Shown in pieces: positions 7,038 to 13,675 of a DNA stretch of 13,675 nt (its first letter is position 1; each line of letters begins with the position of its first letter). Source of the DNA: Bacillota bacterium. Lineage in GTDB: Bacteria; Bacillota; Clostridia; Lachnospirales; Lachnospiraceae. The translations under genes were made by a program, and so were the position numbers. The stretch is from assembly GCA_023398855.1 (NCBI GenBank), contig JAEWRS010000255.1, positions 1-13,675 on the forward strand, in the 5' to 3' direction. The notes beneath the pieces are model-generated. The model was not told where the DNA came from. It ran no database searches and saw nothing but the letters and a program-made list of their open reading frames with translations.

Positions 7038-7046
7038 CATGATGGG

Positions 7047-7061
7047 GGCAGGACTCCTGCC
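7047..7061 (+). other. Small hairpin just upstream of the permease ribosome site
   Basis: GGCAGG (7047-7052) pairs perfectly with CCTGCC (7056-7061) around a 3-base loop, ten bases after the terminator T-run and ten before the AAAGGAGG. It could shield the 5' end of processed or read-through permease mRNA. No T-run, so not a terminator. Confidence 0.5.
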
Positions 7062-7086
7062 TGGAATGACGAAAGGAGGATTTTAT

Positions 7087-8799
7087 ATGGCCAGTTTGCA
7101 GAGTGCCCGGCTGGAGCGCAAAAAGTTTTTATCTGATCCGGTTTTGGTAAGCATGATTGTTGTTTTGCTTGTTTTTCTGGCATTGTTTATATTGTATCCT
7201 CTGTTTATGCTGTTGATTGACAGCTTTTATGCGGAGGGTTCCATCACGTTTGATGTATTTAAAAGGGTCCTGAATCTGGAACGGTTTAAAAATGCCTTTA
7301 AAAATACCCTTGTTCTGGGATTTATCACTGGCATCGCTTCTACGGCAATCGGGCTTTTGTTTGCTTATGTTGAAGTGTATGTGAAGCTGAAGACCAGGGT
7401 TTTAGAAAAGCTGTTCGGGCTTGTTTCCATGCTTCCTGTGGTATCCCCGCCTTTTGTATTATCCTTGTCCATGATCATGCTTTTTGGCAGAAGCGGATTA
7501 ATCAGCCGGTCTCTGTTTCAAATATATGATTCCAATGTGTATGGGTTAAAGGGCATTGCCATTGTTCAGACTCTGACCTTTTTTCCCGTATGCTACTTAA
7601 TGTTAAAGGGGCTTTTGAAAAACATTGATCCTTCTTTGGAGGAGGCCACCAGAGATATGGGGGCCAGCAGGTGGAAGGTATTTTCCAGTGTTACGTTTCC
7701 GCTCCTCCTTCCCGGACTTGGCAATGCCTTTCTGGTGACATTTATCGAGTCAGTGGCGGATTTTGCCAATCCCATGCTTATAGGGGGATCTTATGATACC
7801 CTTGCCACCACTATTTATTTACAGGTGACGGGTGCATATGATTCTACAGGAGCTGCGGCCATGTCAGTAGTGTTACTGTCCCTGACGGTTGTTTTGTTTT
7901 TAATACAGAAATATTATCTGGAAAAGAAGACAGCAGCTACCTTGACGGGAAAAGCTTCCCGCATGAGGATGCTCATAGAGGATAAGAGCGTGACAGTGCC
8001 CTTAACCATATTTTGCGGACTGATCGCGGCATTTGTACTGCTCATGTATATCATGGTACCCTTTGGTGCAATGTTTACCCTTTGGGGAAGAGATTACACC
8101 TTAAGCCTGAAATGGTATCAATACATGTTTAAGACAAGCGGGCTGAAGGCGTTTAAGGACTCCTTTGTTCTCTCCCTGATCGCGGCTCCCCTTACTGCGT
8201 TTCTTTCCATGGTCATATCCTATCTTGTGGTCAAGAAGAAGTTTAAGGCAAAGGGATTTATTGAGTTTGTCTCCATGCTGGCCATGGCGGTCCCCGGAAC
8301 AGTTCTTGGTATCGGTTATATCCGGGGATATGCAAACGGATTGTTCCGATCCGGCTTTATGAGCGGTCTTTACGGAACAGGTCTTATACTGATCATCGTA
8401 TTCATCGTCCGAAGCCTTCCTACGGGAACCAGAAGCGGAATATCCGCTCTGCGGCAGATTGACAAATCCATAGAAGAATCCGCCTATGACATGGGTGCAA
8501 ACTCTGCCAGGGTATTCCTGTCAGTGACCCTTCCTCTTATAAAGGATTCTTTTTTCAGCGGTCTGGTAACAGCGTTTGTGCGAAGCATTACTGCGATTTC
8601 TGCGATTATTTTGCTGGTAACGCCTGAATTTCTGCTGATCACCTGCCAGATTAATGAGCAGGCGGAAAAGGGGAACTATGGTGTGGCCTGTGCTTATGCC
8701 ACCGTATTGATCCTCATTACCTATGGCGCGGTCCTCATCATGAATGCATTGATGAAGATGTTTGGCGTCAGCAGGGCCGTGAAGGAAGTCCAGGATTAA
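7087..8799 (+). CDS. Fused two-domain ABC permease (FbpB/AfuB type)
   Basis: 570-aa inner-membrane protein made of two tandem MetI-like permease halves, so one chain supplies both channel-forming subunits. Each half has an EAA loop that docks on the ATPase: EEATRDMGASRWKVF (185-199) leading into FPLLLPG, and EESAYDMGANSARVF (463-477) leading into LPLIKDS. About six membrane segments can be seen per half; the two halves meet near 275-300, a basic cytoplasmic stretch. The length and fusion are normal for the FbpB/AfuB family. ATG 7087 was chosen because AAAGGAGG lies seven bases upstream; an earlier in-frame ATG at 7039 overlaps the terminator T-run and has no ribosome site. Partner of the ATPase gene 58 bases downstream. 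Confidence 0.95.
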   Translation: MASLQSARLERKKFLSDPVLVSMIVVLLVFLALFILYPLFMLLIDSFYAEGSITFDVFKRVLNLERFKNAFKNTLVLGFITGIASTAIGLLFAYVEVYVKLKTRVLEKLFGLVSMLPVVSPPFVLSLSMIMLFGRSGLISRSLFQIYDSNVYGLKGIAIVQTLTFFPVCYLMLKGLLKNIDPSLEEATRDMGASRWKVFSSVTFPLLLPGLGNAFLVTFIESVADFANPMLIGGSYDTLATTIYLQVTGAYDSTGAAAMSVVLLSLTVVLFLIQKYYLEKKTAATLTGKASRMRMLIEDKSVTVPLTIFCGLIAAFVLLMYIMVPFGAMFTLWGRDYTLSLKWYQYMFKTSGLKAFKDSFVLSLIAAPLTAFLSMVISYLVVKKKFKAKGFIEFVSMLAMAVPGTVLGIGYIRGYANGLFRSGFMSGLYGTGLILIIVFIVRSLPTGTRSGISALRQIDKSIEESAYDMGANSARVFLSVTLPLIKDSFFSGLVTAFVRSITAISAIILLVTPEFLLITCQINEQAEKGNYGVACAYATVLILITYGAVLIMNALMKMFGVSRAVKEVQD

Positions 8800-8819
8800 A
8801 GGGTATCCCTTTATACCCT
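8800..8819 (+). other. Intercistronic hairpin between permease and ATPase genes
   Basis: AGGGTAT (8800-8806) pairs with ATACCCT (8813-8819) around a 6-base loop, starting directly after the permease stop. No T-run follows, so it is more likely an mRNA stability or processing element than a terminator. Confidence 0.5.
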
Positions 8820-8857
8820 GACATGTGGACAGGAAAAAGAAACAGGAGGAAAATAAA

Positions 8858-9934
8858 ATGGATAAACAAAAAAAAGGCGTTCGCTTAGAGCGCATATCAA
8901 AAACATATATGGATCCAAAGACAGGCAAGGAGTTTTATGCGGTAAAGGATACCAGCCTGGATATAGAGCCGGGAAGCTTTGTCACCCTTTTGGGGCCATC
9001 TGGCTGCGGAAAAACCACCACCCTGCGCATGATTGCAGGTTTTGAAAGCCCTGATGAAGGGGAAATATATTTAGGAGAAGAAGCGATCAACCATTTGACT
9101 CCAAATAAAAGGGACACGGCCATGGTGTTCCAAAGCTACGCACTTCTGCCTCATTACAATGTATTTGACAATGTGGCCTACGGGCTGAAGATCCGAAAGA
9201 TTCCTAAGGAGGAGGTCCGGGAACGGGTCATGAGCATATTAAAGCTGGTGGAAATGGAAGGGATGGAATCCCGCATGACAAACCAGCTTTCCGGCGGGCA
9301 GCAGCAGAGAGTGGCATTAGCCAGAGCTTTGGTCATTGAACCGGGGGTGTTGCTGTTTGACGAGCCTTTAAGTAACTTAGATGCCAAACTGAGAGTGACT
9401 ATGAGGACTGAAATCCGTAAGATCCAGCAGAAGGTGGGAATAACGGCCATTTATGTGACCCACGACCAGTCCGAGGCCATGAGTATTTCCGATAAGATCA
9501 TTATCATGAGCAAAGGAAAGGTGGAGCAGATCGGAAGCCCAAGAGAAATTTACTATCATCCGGCTTCCAGATTTGTGGCAGATTTTATTGGCGAAGCCAA
9601 TTTCCTGAAGGCAACGGTTCTGTCTGAGGAAGGAGATAAGGCCATGATATCCGTGGCCGGCAGGGAGTTCCAGGTAAATAACTTTGCCAAGGCTCATTCA
9701 GGAGAGGAGGCAACCCTGGTGATCCGGCCAGAGGGGGCAATTCTGGCTGAACAGGGGTTATTGGAGGGGCTGGTCACCTTGTCTACTTTTATGGGTTCTT
9801 ATCAGTATTATCAGGTGATGGTAGGCGATATGGAAATCCAGATCACGGATTATAATCCGGTTAACAGAAGGATTTATGAGGTGGGAGAAAAGGCTTATCT
9901 GGATTTTGATCCAAAGGGTGTTTACATCCTGTAG
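8858..9934 (+). CDS. ABC importer ATPase (PotA/FbpC/AfuC type)
   Basis: 358-aa cytoplasmic ATPase that powers the importer. All nucleotide-binding motifs are intact: Walker A GPSGCGKT (46-53), Q-loop Q92, signature LSGGQ (144-148), Walker B VLLFDEP (164-170), D-loop SNLD and switch H202 (VTHDQSEAM). The C-terminal part (about 245-357) is a TOBE-type regulatory domain, as in the carbohydrate/polyamine/iron group. The start is ATG 8858, eight bases after AGGAGG (8844-8849); a GTG at 8825 in the same frame lacks a ribosome site and adds a Lys/Glu-rich stretch that is really the leader. Its last codons overlap a candidate promoter for the next gene. Substrate class cannot be read from the ATPase and rests on the binding protein. 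Confidence 0.97.
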   Translation: MDKQKKGVRLERISKTYMDPKTGKEFYAVKDTSLDIEPGSFVTLLGPSGCGKTTTLRMIAGFESPDEGEIYLGEEAINHLTPNKRDTAMVFQSYALLPHYNVFDNVAYGLKIRKIPKEEVRERVMSILKLVEMEGMESRMTNQLSGGQQQRVALARALVIEPGVLLFDEPLSNLDAKLRVTMRTEIRKIQQKVGITAIYVTHDQSEAMSISDKIIIMSKGKVEQIGSPREIYYHPASRFVADFIGEANFLKATVLSEEGDKAMISVAGREFQVNNFAKAHSGEEATLVIRPEGAILAEQGLLEGLVTLSTFMGSYQYYQVMVGDMEIQITDYNPVNRRIYEVGEKAYLDFDPKGVYIL

Positions 9935-9948
9935 CACTGTGTTATTAT
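9921..9948 (+). promoter_or_regulatory. Candidate internal promoter for the sensor genes
   Basis: TTTACA (9921-9926, 5/6), a 16-base spacer, TATTAT (9943-9948, 5/6), with the -35 inside the last codons of the ATPase gene. Further TATTAT/TATATT words follow within ten bases, so the exact -10 is uncertain. It would let the second binding protein, kinase and regulator be made when the importer operon is off, which a sensor needs. Confidence 0.45.
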
Positions 9949-9984
9949 TATATTATTAAGTCTGAAGGACGGGGAGCCGGGATT

Positions 9985-11013
9985 ATGAAAAGCTGGATCA
10001 AATGTGCTGCGGTCCTTCTGTGCATTGGCTCTTTGGCAGGCTGCTCCGGCAGCTCAGGGACAGTGCCCGCAGAGTTTAAAGGGGATGGGGAAATCGTGGT
10101 ATATTGCCCTCATCCCCTGGAATTCATTAATCCCATTGTTTCGGAATTTGAAGAGCAGACAGGGATTAAGGTAGAGGTATGCACGGGAGGGACAGGAGAA
10201 CTGTTAAAGATGGTGGAGGACAGGACAGAACCCAGATGCGATATTTTCTGGGGAGGCTCCCTGTCTATTACCATGGCAAAAAGTGAACTGTTTGAGCCTT
10301 ATATCAGCGTAAATGAGTCCATGATCCAGAAAGATTACAGGAACAAGGAAGGGAATTTAACACGGTTTACTGATGTCCCAAGTATTCTTATGGTCAATAC
10401 CAATCTGGCTGGTGATATTTCCATAGAGGGGTATCAGGACCTACTAAAACCAGAGCTTTATGGGAAAATTGCTATGTGCGGACCTTCCACTTCCTCCTCA
10501 GCCCTTGAGCATTTAATCAACATGCTTTATGCCATGGGAGACGGAAAGCCGGAGGCTGGCTGGGATTATGTAGAGGCATTTTGCAAAAACCTTGGCGGGA
10601 AACTGCTTCAAAGCTCTTCCGAGGTATATCAGGGAGTGGCTGAGGGCCGGTACACGGTGGGGCTTACCTTTGAAGAGGGGGCCTCCCACTACATCAGCTC
10701 CGGATACCCGGTTAAGGTGGTCTACATGAAGGAAGGCGTTATATCAAAACCTGATGTGGTATGTATTATCAAAGGATCCAGTCACTTAAAGGAAGCAAAG
10801 CAGTTTGTGGATTTTGTGACCGGAAGGGATGCCCAGACGGTTATTTCAGAAAGCCTTGGGAGGCGTTCTGTAAGAACAGATGTGAATGAACCGGAATATC
10901 TTCTGGACAAACAGTCCATCCATATCATTTATGATGAGGAAGGTGTGGTAAAGTCGCAGAAAAAGGAATGGCTGAACCATTTTTCAGAGATCTTTCAGGG
11001 AACCCTGGATTAG
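9985..11013 (+). CDS. Second binding lipoprotein, predicted sensor partner
   Basis: 342-aa lipoprotein with lipobox LAGC (C20), no long tether, and the same COG1840 fold as the importer's binding protein: GEIVVYCPHP (35-44), CDIFWGGS (85-92), then two lobes. At the ligand position where the first protein has His-Asp, this one reads GLTFEEGAS (226-234). So it lacks both the ferric Tyr pair and the His-Asp pair and may bind a different ligand or bind it differently. It lies 50 bases after the ATPase gene and 14 bases before the histidine kinase gene. The order binding lipoprotein, YesM-type kinase, AraC regulator matches the Staphylococcus HptA-HptS-HptR glucose-6-phosphate sensing set, so I infer a sensing role, though it could also serve the importer as an alternative binding protein. 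Ribosome site GGGGAG at 9971-9976. Confidence 0.9.
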   Translation: MKSWIKCAAVLLCIGSLAGCSGSSGTVPAEFKGDGEIVVYCPHPLEFINPIVSEFEEQTGIKVEVCTGGTGELLKMVEDRTEPRCDIFWGGSLSITMAKSELFEPYISVNESMIQKDYRNKEGNLTRFTDVPSILMVNTNLAGDISIEGYQDLLKPELYGKIAMCGPSTSSSALEHLINMLYAMGDGKPEAGWDYVEAFCKNLGGKLLQSSSEVYQGVAEGRYTVGLTFEEGASHYISSGYPVKVVYMKEGVISKPDVVCIIKGSSHLKEAKQFVDFVTGRDAQTVISESLGRRSVRTDVNEPEYLLDKQSIHIIYDEEGVVKSQKKEWLNHFSEIFQGTLD

Positions 11014-11027
11014 AATAGGGAGGGAGC

Positions 11028-12722
11028 ATGAAAAAGGGACGATATTTCAAAGAAGAGCTGCGGCGCCTGATTTTGGGATATGCCATTATTCCGGCAGTAG
11101 GGTTTACTCTGATCTGTACCCTGGTTTTTCTGGCGGCCCTTCTGTATGGAAAAAAAAGCGGGAATGAATCCCACAATGCATTGGTGGCGGAAGAACTGGA
11201 AAACGTCCTTACGGGATATGAAGAAAAGCTAGAGGCTCTTTCAGATTCTGACTTACTTGAAAAGGTCAGCACGGGCCCGGCAGGGCGAAGACTGGTATTT
11301 GAGGAGTTTTACCAGATGTCGGGGCAACTGGGATATAAGGCGGAGCTGTATGTTTTTGATGGAGAGAAAAAAGTGCTGTTATCTACCAGAAAGGAAGTCC
11401 CGGAATATTTGTCAGGCAGGGAAGGCGTGCACTGGGGAATATATGGGGCAATGGATGAGAAACCAGGGAAGACCATTGTACGCTTGATGGAGGCGTGGAA
11501 GGGTTCGGACCGGGACATTGCCATGGGCAGGGCATTGATCCAGGGAGATAAACAGGTTGGGTATCTGGTATTTACCATTAACAGCAGCCAGTTTAAACCG
11601 GTACTGGACCGGTCGGATAGCCAGTCCATTATTGCGGACCGGTTTGGGTGGGTTTATTTAAGCAGCAATTATAACCTGGTGAGCAGCAGCAACCAGGTGT
11701 TAAAAGTGCTGAAGACTGCTGGCAAGTACCTGTCCTATGATAAAAAGATGTTTCTCGTATCTCTTCATCCGGTTTATCACAGCATGTTCATGGTCTATTC
11801 GGTGACAGATATCCAAAATATCGTATTTTCTCTGGGGCTTAGCAGCGCCCTTATTATAACGGCTCTTGTGCTGATGACCATATGGGTGCTGATCAGCACG
11901 AAAAAGGTAACGGAACGGGAGACCAGGGATTTTTACCGCCTTCTCCATGTCATGGAGAAGGCAAGAGACGGTAATTTAGACACCTCATTTGAAATAGAAA
12001 GTGAGAATGAATTCCGGATCATAGCCGATGCTTACCGGGAAACCATAGCCAGCTTAAAGCTGCAGATGGAAAACAACCAGAGGATGACGGAGCTGGTGGC
12101 TGCCGCCCAGAACAAACAGCTGGAATCCCAGTTTAACCCTCATTTCCTGTTTAATACCCTGGAGAATATCCGGTATATGTGTCTGATCCAGCCAGAGACA
12201 GCAGGGAAAATGGTCTACAGCCTGTCAAATCTTTTGCGCTACAGCTTAGACGGCAGCCGTACGGAGGTAACTCTGGAGGAAGATTTAGAACATCTGGAAA
12301 ATTATCTCATAATTTTAAAACATAGGTTTAACCGGAGGTTTTCTTATGTGGTTGATGTGGAAGCCGAGGCGCTTACCTGCCAGATTCCCAGACTGGTGCT
12401 TCAGCCCATGATCGAAAATTCTGTAAAATATGGGTTTGGCAATCAGGAAAATTTAAAAGTGGAGCTAAAGGCCTATATCCATGAAGAACGGCTGATCATG
12501 ATCTGCAGGGATGACGGGATCGGGATGGCTCAGGGGGTTTTAAGTGAGATCCAGGCGCTTTTAGAACAGGAGGAGAACAATAGAAGGCATTCCGGACTTT
12601 ATAACATACACAGACGGTGCAGGATTCTTTATGGAAGGCCATATGGAGTGGAGATACGCAGTGCGGAAGGACTTGGCACAACGCTGGTGGTAACCCTTCC
12701 GGTACAAAGGGAGGAATCTTAA
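11028..12722 (+). CDS. YesM-type sensor histidine kinase
   Basis: 564-aa membrane kinase. TM1 (about 14-40) and TM2 (about 269-290) enclose an extracellular region of about 228 residues that looks Cache-like (AELYVFDGEKKVLLST; IIADRFGWVYLSS). A HAMP-like linker follows (291-345), then the His_kinase domain with the phosphorylated histidine H372 in QFNPHFLFNTLENIRYM, and a HATPase_c domain with N-box N464 (LQPMIENSVKYGF) and G-box DDGIGM (495-500). This is the LytS/YesM family, normally paired with AraC-type regulators as here. It is tightly linked on both sides: 14 bases after the binding-protein gene and overlapping the regulator gene by one base. The outer region probably meets binding lipoprotein 2, but that contact is inference. 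Confidence 0.95.
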   Translation: MKKGRYFKEELRRLILGYAIIPAVGFTLICTLVFLAALLYGKKSGNESHNALVAEELENVLTGYEEKLEALSDSDLLEKVSTGPAGRRLVFEEFYQMSGQLGYKAELYVFDGEKKVLLSTRKEVPEYLSGREGVHWGIYGAMDEKPGKTIVRLMEAWKGSDRDIAMGRALIQGDKQVGYLVFTINSSQFKPVLDRSDSQSIIADRFGWVYLSSNYNLVSSSNQVLKVLKTAGKYLSYDKKMFLVSLHPVYHSMFMVYSVTDIQNIVFSLGLSSALIITALVLMTIWVLISTKKVTERETRDFYRLLHVMEKARDGNLDTSFEIESENEFRIIADAYRETIASLKLQMENNQRMTELVAAAQNKQLESQFNPHFLFNTLENIRYMCLIQPETAGKMVYSLSNLLRYSLDGSRTEVTLEEDLEHLENYLIILKHRFNRRFSYVVDVEAEALTCQIPRLVLQPMIENSVKYGFGNQENLKVELKAYIHEERLIMICRDDGIGMAQGVLSEIQALLEQEENNRRHSGLYNIHRRCRILYGRPYGVEIRSAEGLGTTLVVTLPVQREES

Positions 12723-13498
12723 TGTTGCGGGTGATGATAGCGGAAGATGAAGATATTATCCGAAAAGGGCTGATTTACACGACAGACTGGATGGGCATGA
12801 ACTGCGTCGTGGTGGCTGAGGCAGCTAATGGACAGGACGGGCTTTTAAAGATACTGGAGCAAAAGCCTGATGTGGTGATTGCAGACATCTGTATGCCGTA
12901 TATGGACGGAATTGAAATGATAAAAGAAGCATCAAAAAGTGTGAAATTCAAAAGTGTTCTTCTTACCAGTTATGCAGAATTTGAGTACGCAAGAAGGGCC
13001 ATTGCTGCTAAAGTCAGCGAATATCTGCTAAAGCCGGTGGATGAAGAAAAGCTTGCCGCCCTTATGAAAAGGCTGGGGGAGGAAATCACAAGCAGCCGCC
13101 AGGTGGAATACGTGATGGAGCAGGCGGAATCTGAGGCTGGAATTATGAACCTGGAATATTATATGCAGTTGGATCTTTCAGAAAACAAGTATGTTTCCAG
13201 GGCCATTGAGGAAATAAAATCAGGATATTGGGATAAGCTGAGCGTGGAATCCATATCAGATAAGCTGGGGGTCAGCGCCAGCTATTTAAGCCGGAAATTC
13301 AAAGAGGTAACAGGGCAGACCTTTCTGGACTTCTTAAATAAATACCGGGTTTCCCAGGCCATTGTTTTGCTAAATACCGGGCAGTACCGGATCGGTGAAG
13401 TATCGGATGCAACAGGATTTACGGATTATAAGCATTTTTGCGCTGTGTTTAAAAAATATACCCTGAAATCGCCGACAAAGTTTATGAAGGGGATGTGA
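12722..13498 (+). CDS. YesN-type AraC-family response regulator
   Basis: 258-aa DNA-binding regulator. The receiver domain (1-125) has acidic residues E8/D9, phosphoacceptor D55 (IADICMP), T82 (LLTSYAEF) and K104 (LLKPVD). A short linker leads to a C-terminal AraC/XylS domain (about 158-257) with two helix-turn-helix units: LSVESISDKLGVSASYLSRK and the second ending in TGFTDYKHFCAVFKKY, then SPTKF. It lacks the long helical insert found in larger YesN proteins, so it is a compact member. The ATG at 12722 shares its first base with the last base of the kinase TAA, with GGGAGG seven bases upstream, implying translational coupling with its cognate kinase. The most likely target is the importer promoter at 5721-5729, which lacks a -35. 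Last gene of the cluster, followed by a terminator. Confidence 0.95.
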   Translation: MLRVMIAEDEDIIRKGLIYTTDWMGMNCVVVAEAANGQDGLLKILEQKPDVVIADICMPYMDGIEMIKEASKSVKFKSVLLTSYAEFEYARRAIAAKVSEYLLKPVDEEKLAALMKRLGEEITSSRQVEYVMEQAESEAGIMNLEYYMQLDLSENKYVSRAIEEIKSGYWDKLSVESISDKLGVSASYLSRKFKEVTGQTFLDFLNKYRVSQAIVLLNTGQYRIGEVSDATGFTDYKHFCAVFKKYTLKSPTKFMKGM

Positions 13499-13503
13499 AA
13501 AGC

Positions 13504-13530
13504 CCGGCAGTTTTAGCTGCCGGATTTTTT
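13504..13530 (+). terminator. Terminator of the sensor operon
   Basis: CCGGCAG (13504-13510) pairs with CTGCCGG (13517-13523) around TTTTAG, followed by A and six Ts. It sits between two convergent genes. Read on the minus strand the stem is followed by GCTTTTC, so it may stop transcription weakly from that side too. Confidence 0.93.
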
Positions 13531-13542
13531 GATGAAGGCAAA

Positions 13543-13675
13543 TTATAAGGTCAACAGCTCTGTAAGGTCATGAATGGTATGAGTTGCTTTTGACTGCTGA
13601 GGCTGGCCGGACCGGCAGAAAAGACAGGAATCTATGCCGGCGTTTACAGCACCCTGAATATCAGAGGATATGCTG
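13543..13675 (-). CDS. C-terminal part of a HAD-family phosphatase (partial)
   Basis: Open on the minus strand from the window edge to TAA (13545-13543), 43 residues. It begins SISSDIQGAVNAGIDSCLF, which fits the last HAD motif region (GDS..sDI.GA.naGi.t). The pattern is close to the YjjG-type non-canonical nucleotidases and phosphoglycolate phosphatase relatives. The nucleophile Asp and the cap lie outside the window, so substrate cannot be judged. It is convergent with the response regulator gene and not part of that operon. Confidence 0.75.
   Translation of the reverse strand, partial: SISSDIQGAVNAGIDSCLFCRSGQPQQSKATHTIHDLTELLTL

Noticed and set aside
7039..7086. Earlier permease start at ATG 7039
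   Set aside because: It directly follows the terminator T-run, has no ribosome site, and AAAGGAGG is placed ideally for ATG 7087.
5763..9934. Naming the importer a ferric iron (FbpABC) transporter
   Set aside because: The binding protein lacks the paired tyrosines and the neighbours are a sugar-phosphate-type sensing set; family similarity of the permease and ATPase alone does not define the substrate.
12617..12721. Earlier in-frame start for the response regulator inside the kinase gene
   Set aside because: The receiver domain begins right at MLRVMIAEDED from ATG 12722, which has GGGAGG seven bases upstream and the usual TAATG overlap.
1..13675. CRISPR arrays, insertion sequences, tRNA or rRNA genes, phage genes
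   Set aside because: No regularly spaced repeats, transposase-like frames, terminal inverted repeats around genes or RNA-gene signatures were seen on reading both strands.

Overview
The window looks like chromosome from a low-to-mid GC Firmicute, most likely a Lachnospiraceae / Clostridium cluster XIVa organism (Lacrimispora-like). The basis is strong AGGAGG-type ribosome binding sites, lipoprotein signal peptides, a YesM/YesN-type two-component pair and Gram-positive style terminators. No mobile element, CRISPR array, tRNA or rRNA was seen.

Layout: (i) 1-84 holds the tail of an unidentified gene and its terminator. (ii) 92-1207 (minus) is an AT-rich SLC13/ArsB-type anion permease, divergent from (iii) a 687-aa dCache methyl-accepting chemotaxis protein at 1479-3542. 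(iv) After a long-stem terminator, a perfect consensus promoter (3695-3723) with two small palindromes upstream drives two genes. These encode an NlpC/P60 peptidase with SH3-like N-terminal region and a class A beta-lactamase-fold serine hydrolase, both without signal peptides. (v) 5763-9934 is a complete ABC importer: lipoprotein binding protein, fused two-domain permease and ATPase. (vi) 9985-13498 is a second binding lipoprotein, a YesM-type histidine kinase and a YesN-type AraC response regulator, ending in a terminator. (vii) 13543-13675 (minus) is the tail of a HAD phosphatase.

The main point of interest is the 5763-13498 cluster. By family it would be auto-annotated as a ferric iron (FbpABC/AfuABC) transporter. 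However, the binding protein has a His-Asp pair where ferric-binding relatives carry a Tyr-Tyr pair. The downstream order binding lipoprotein - YesM kinase - AraC regulator resembles the HptA-HptS-HptR hexose-phosphate sensing module of Staphylococcus. I therefore infer an organophosphate (sugar-phosphate or phosphoglycerate-like) uptake system with its own three-component sensor. In this model binding protein 1 feeds the importer, binding protein 2 reports ligand to the kinase, and the regulator activates the importer promoter. A strong terminator hairpin between binding protein 1 and the permease probably sets a high binding-protein to transporter ratio.

All product calls are from reading motifs in the translated sequence; no database search was run.
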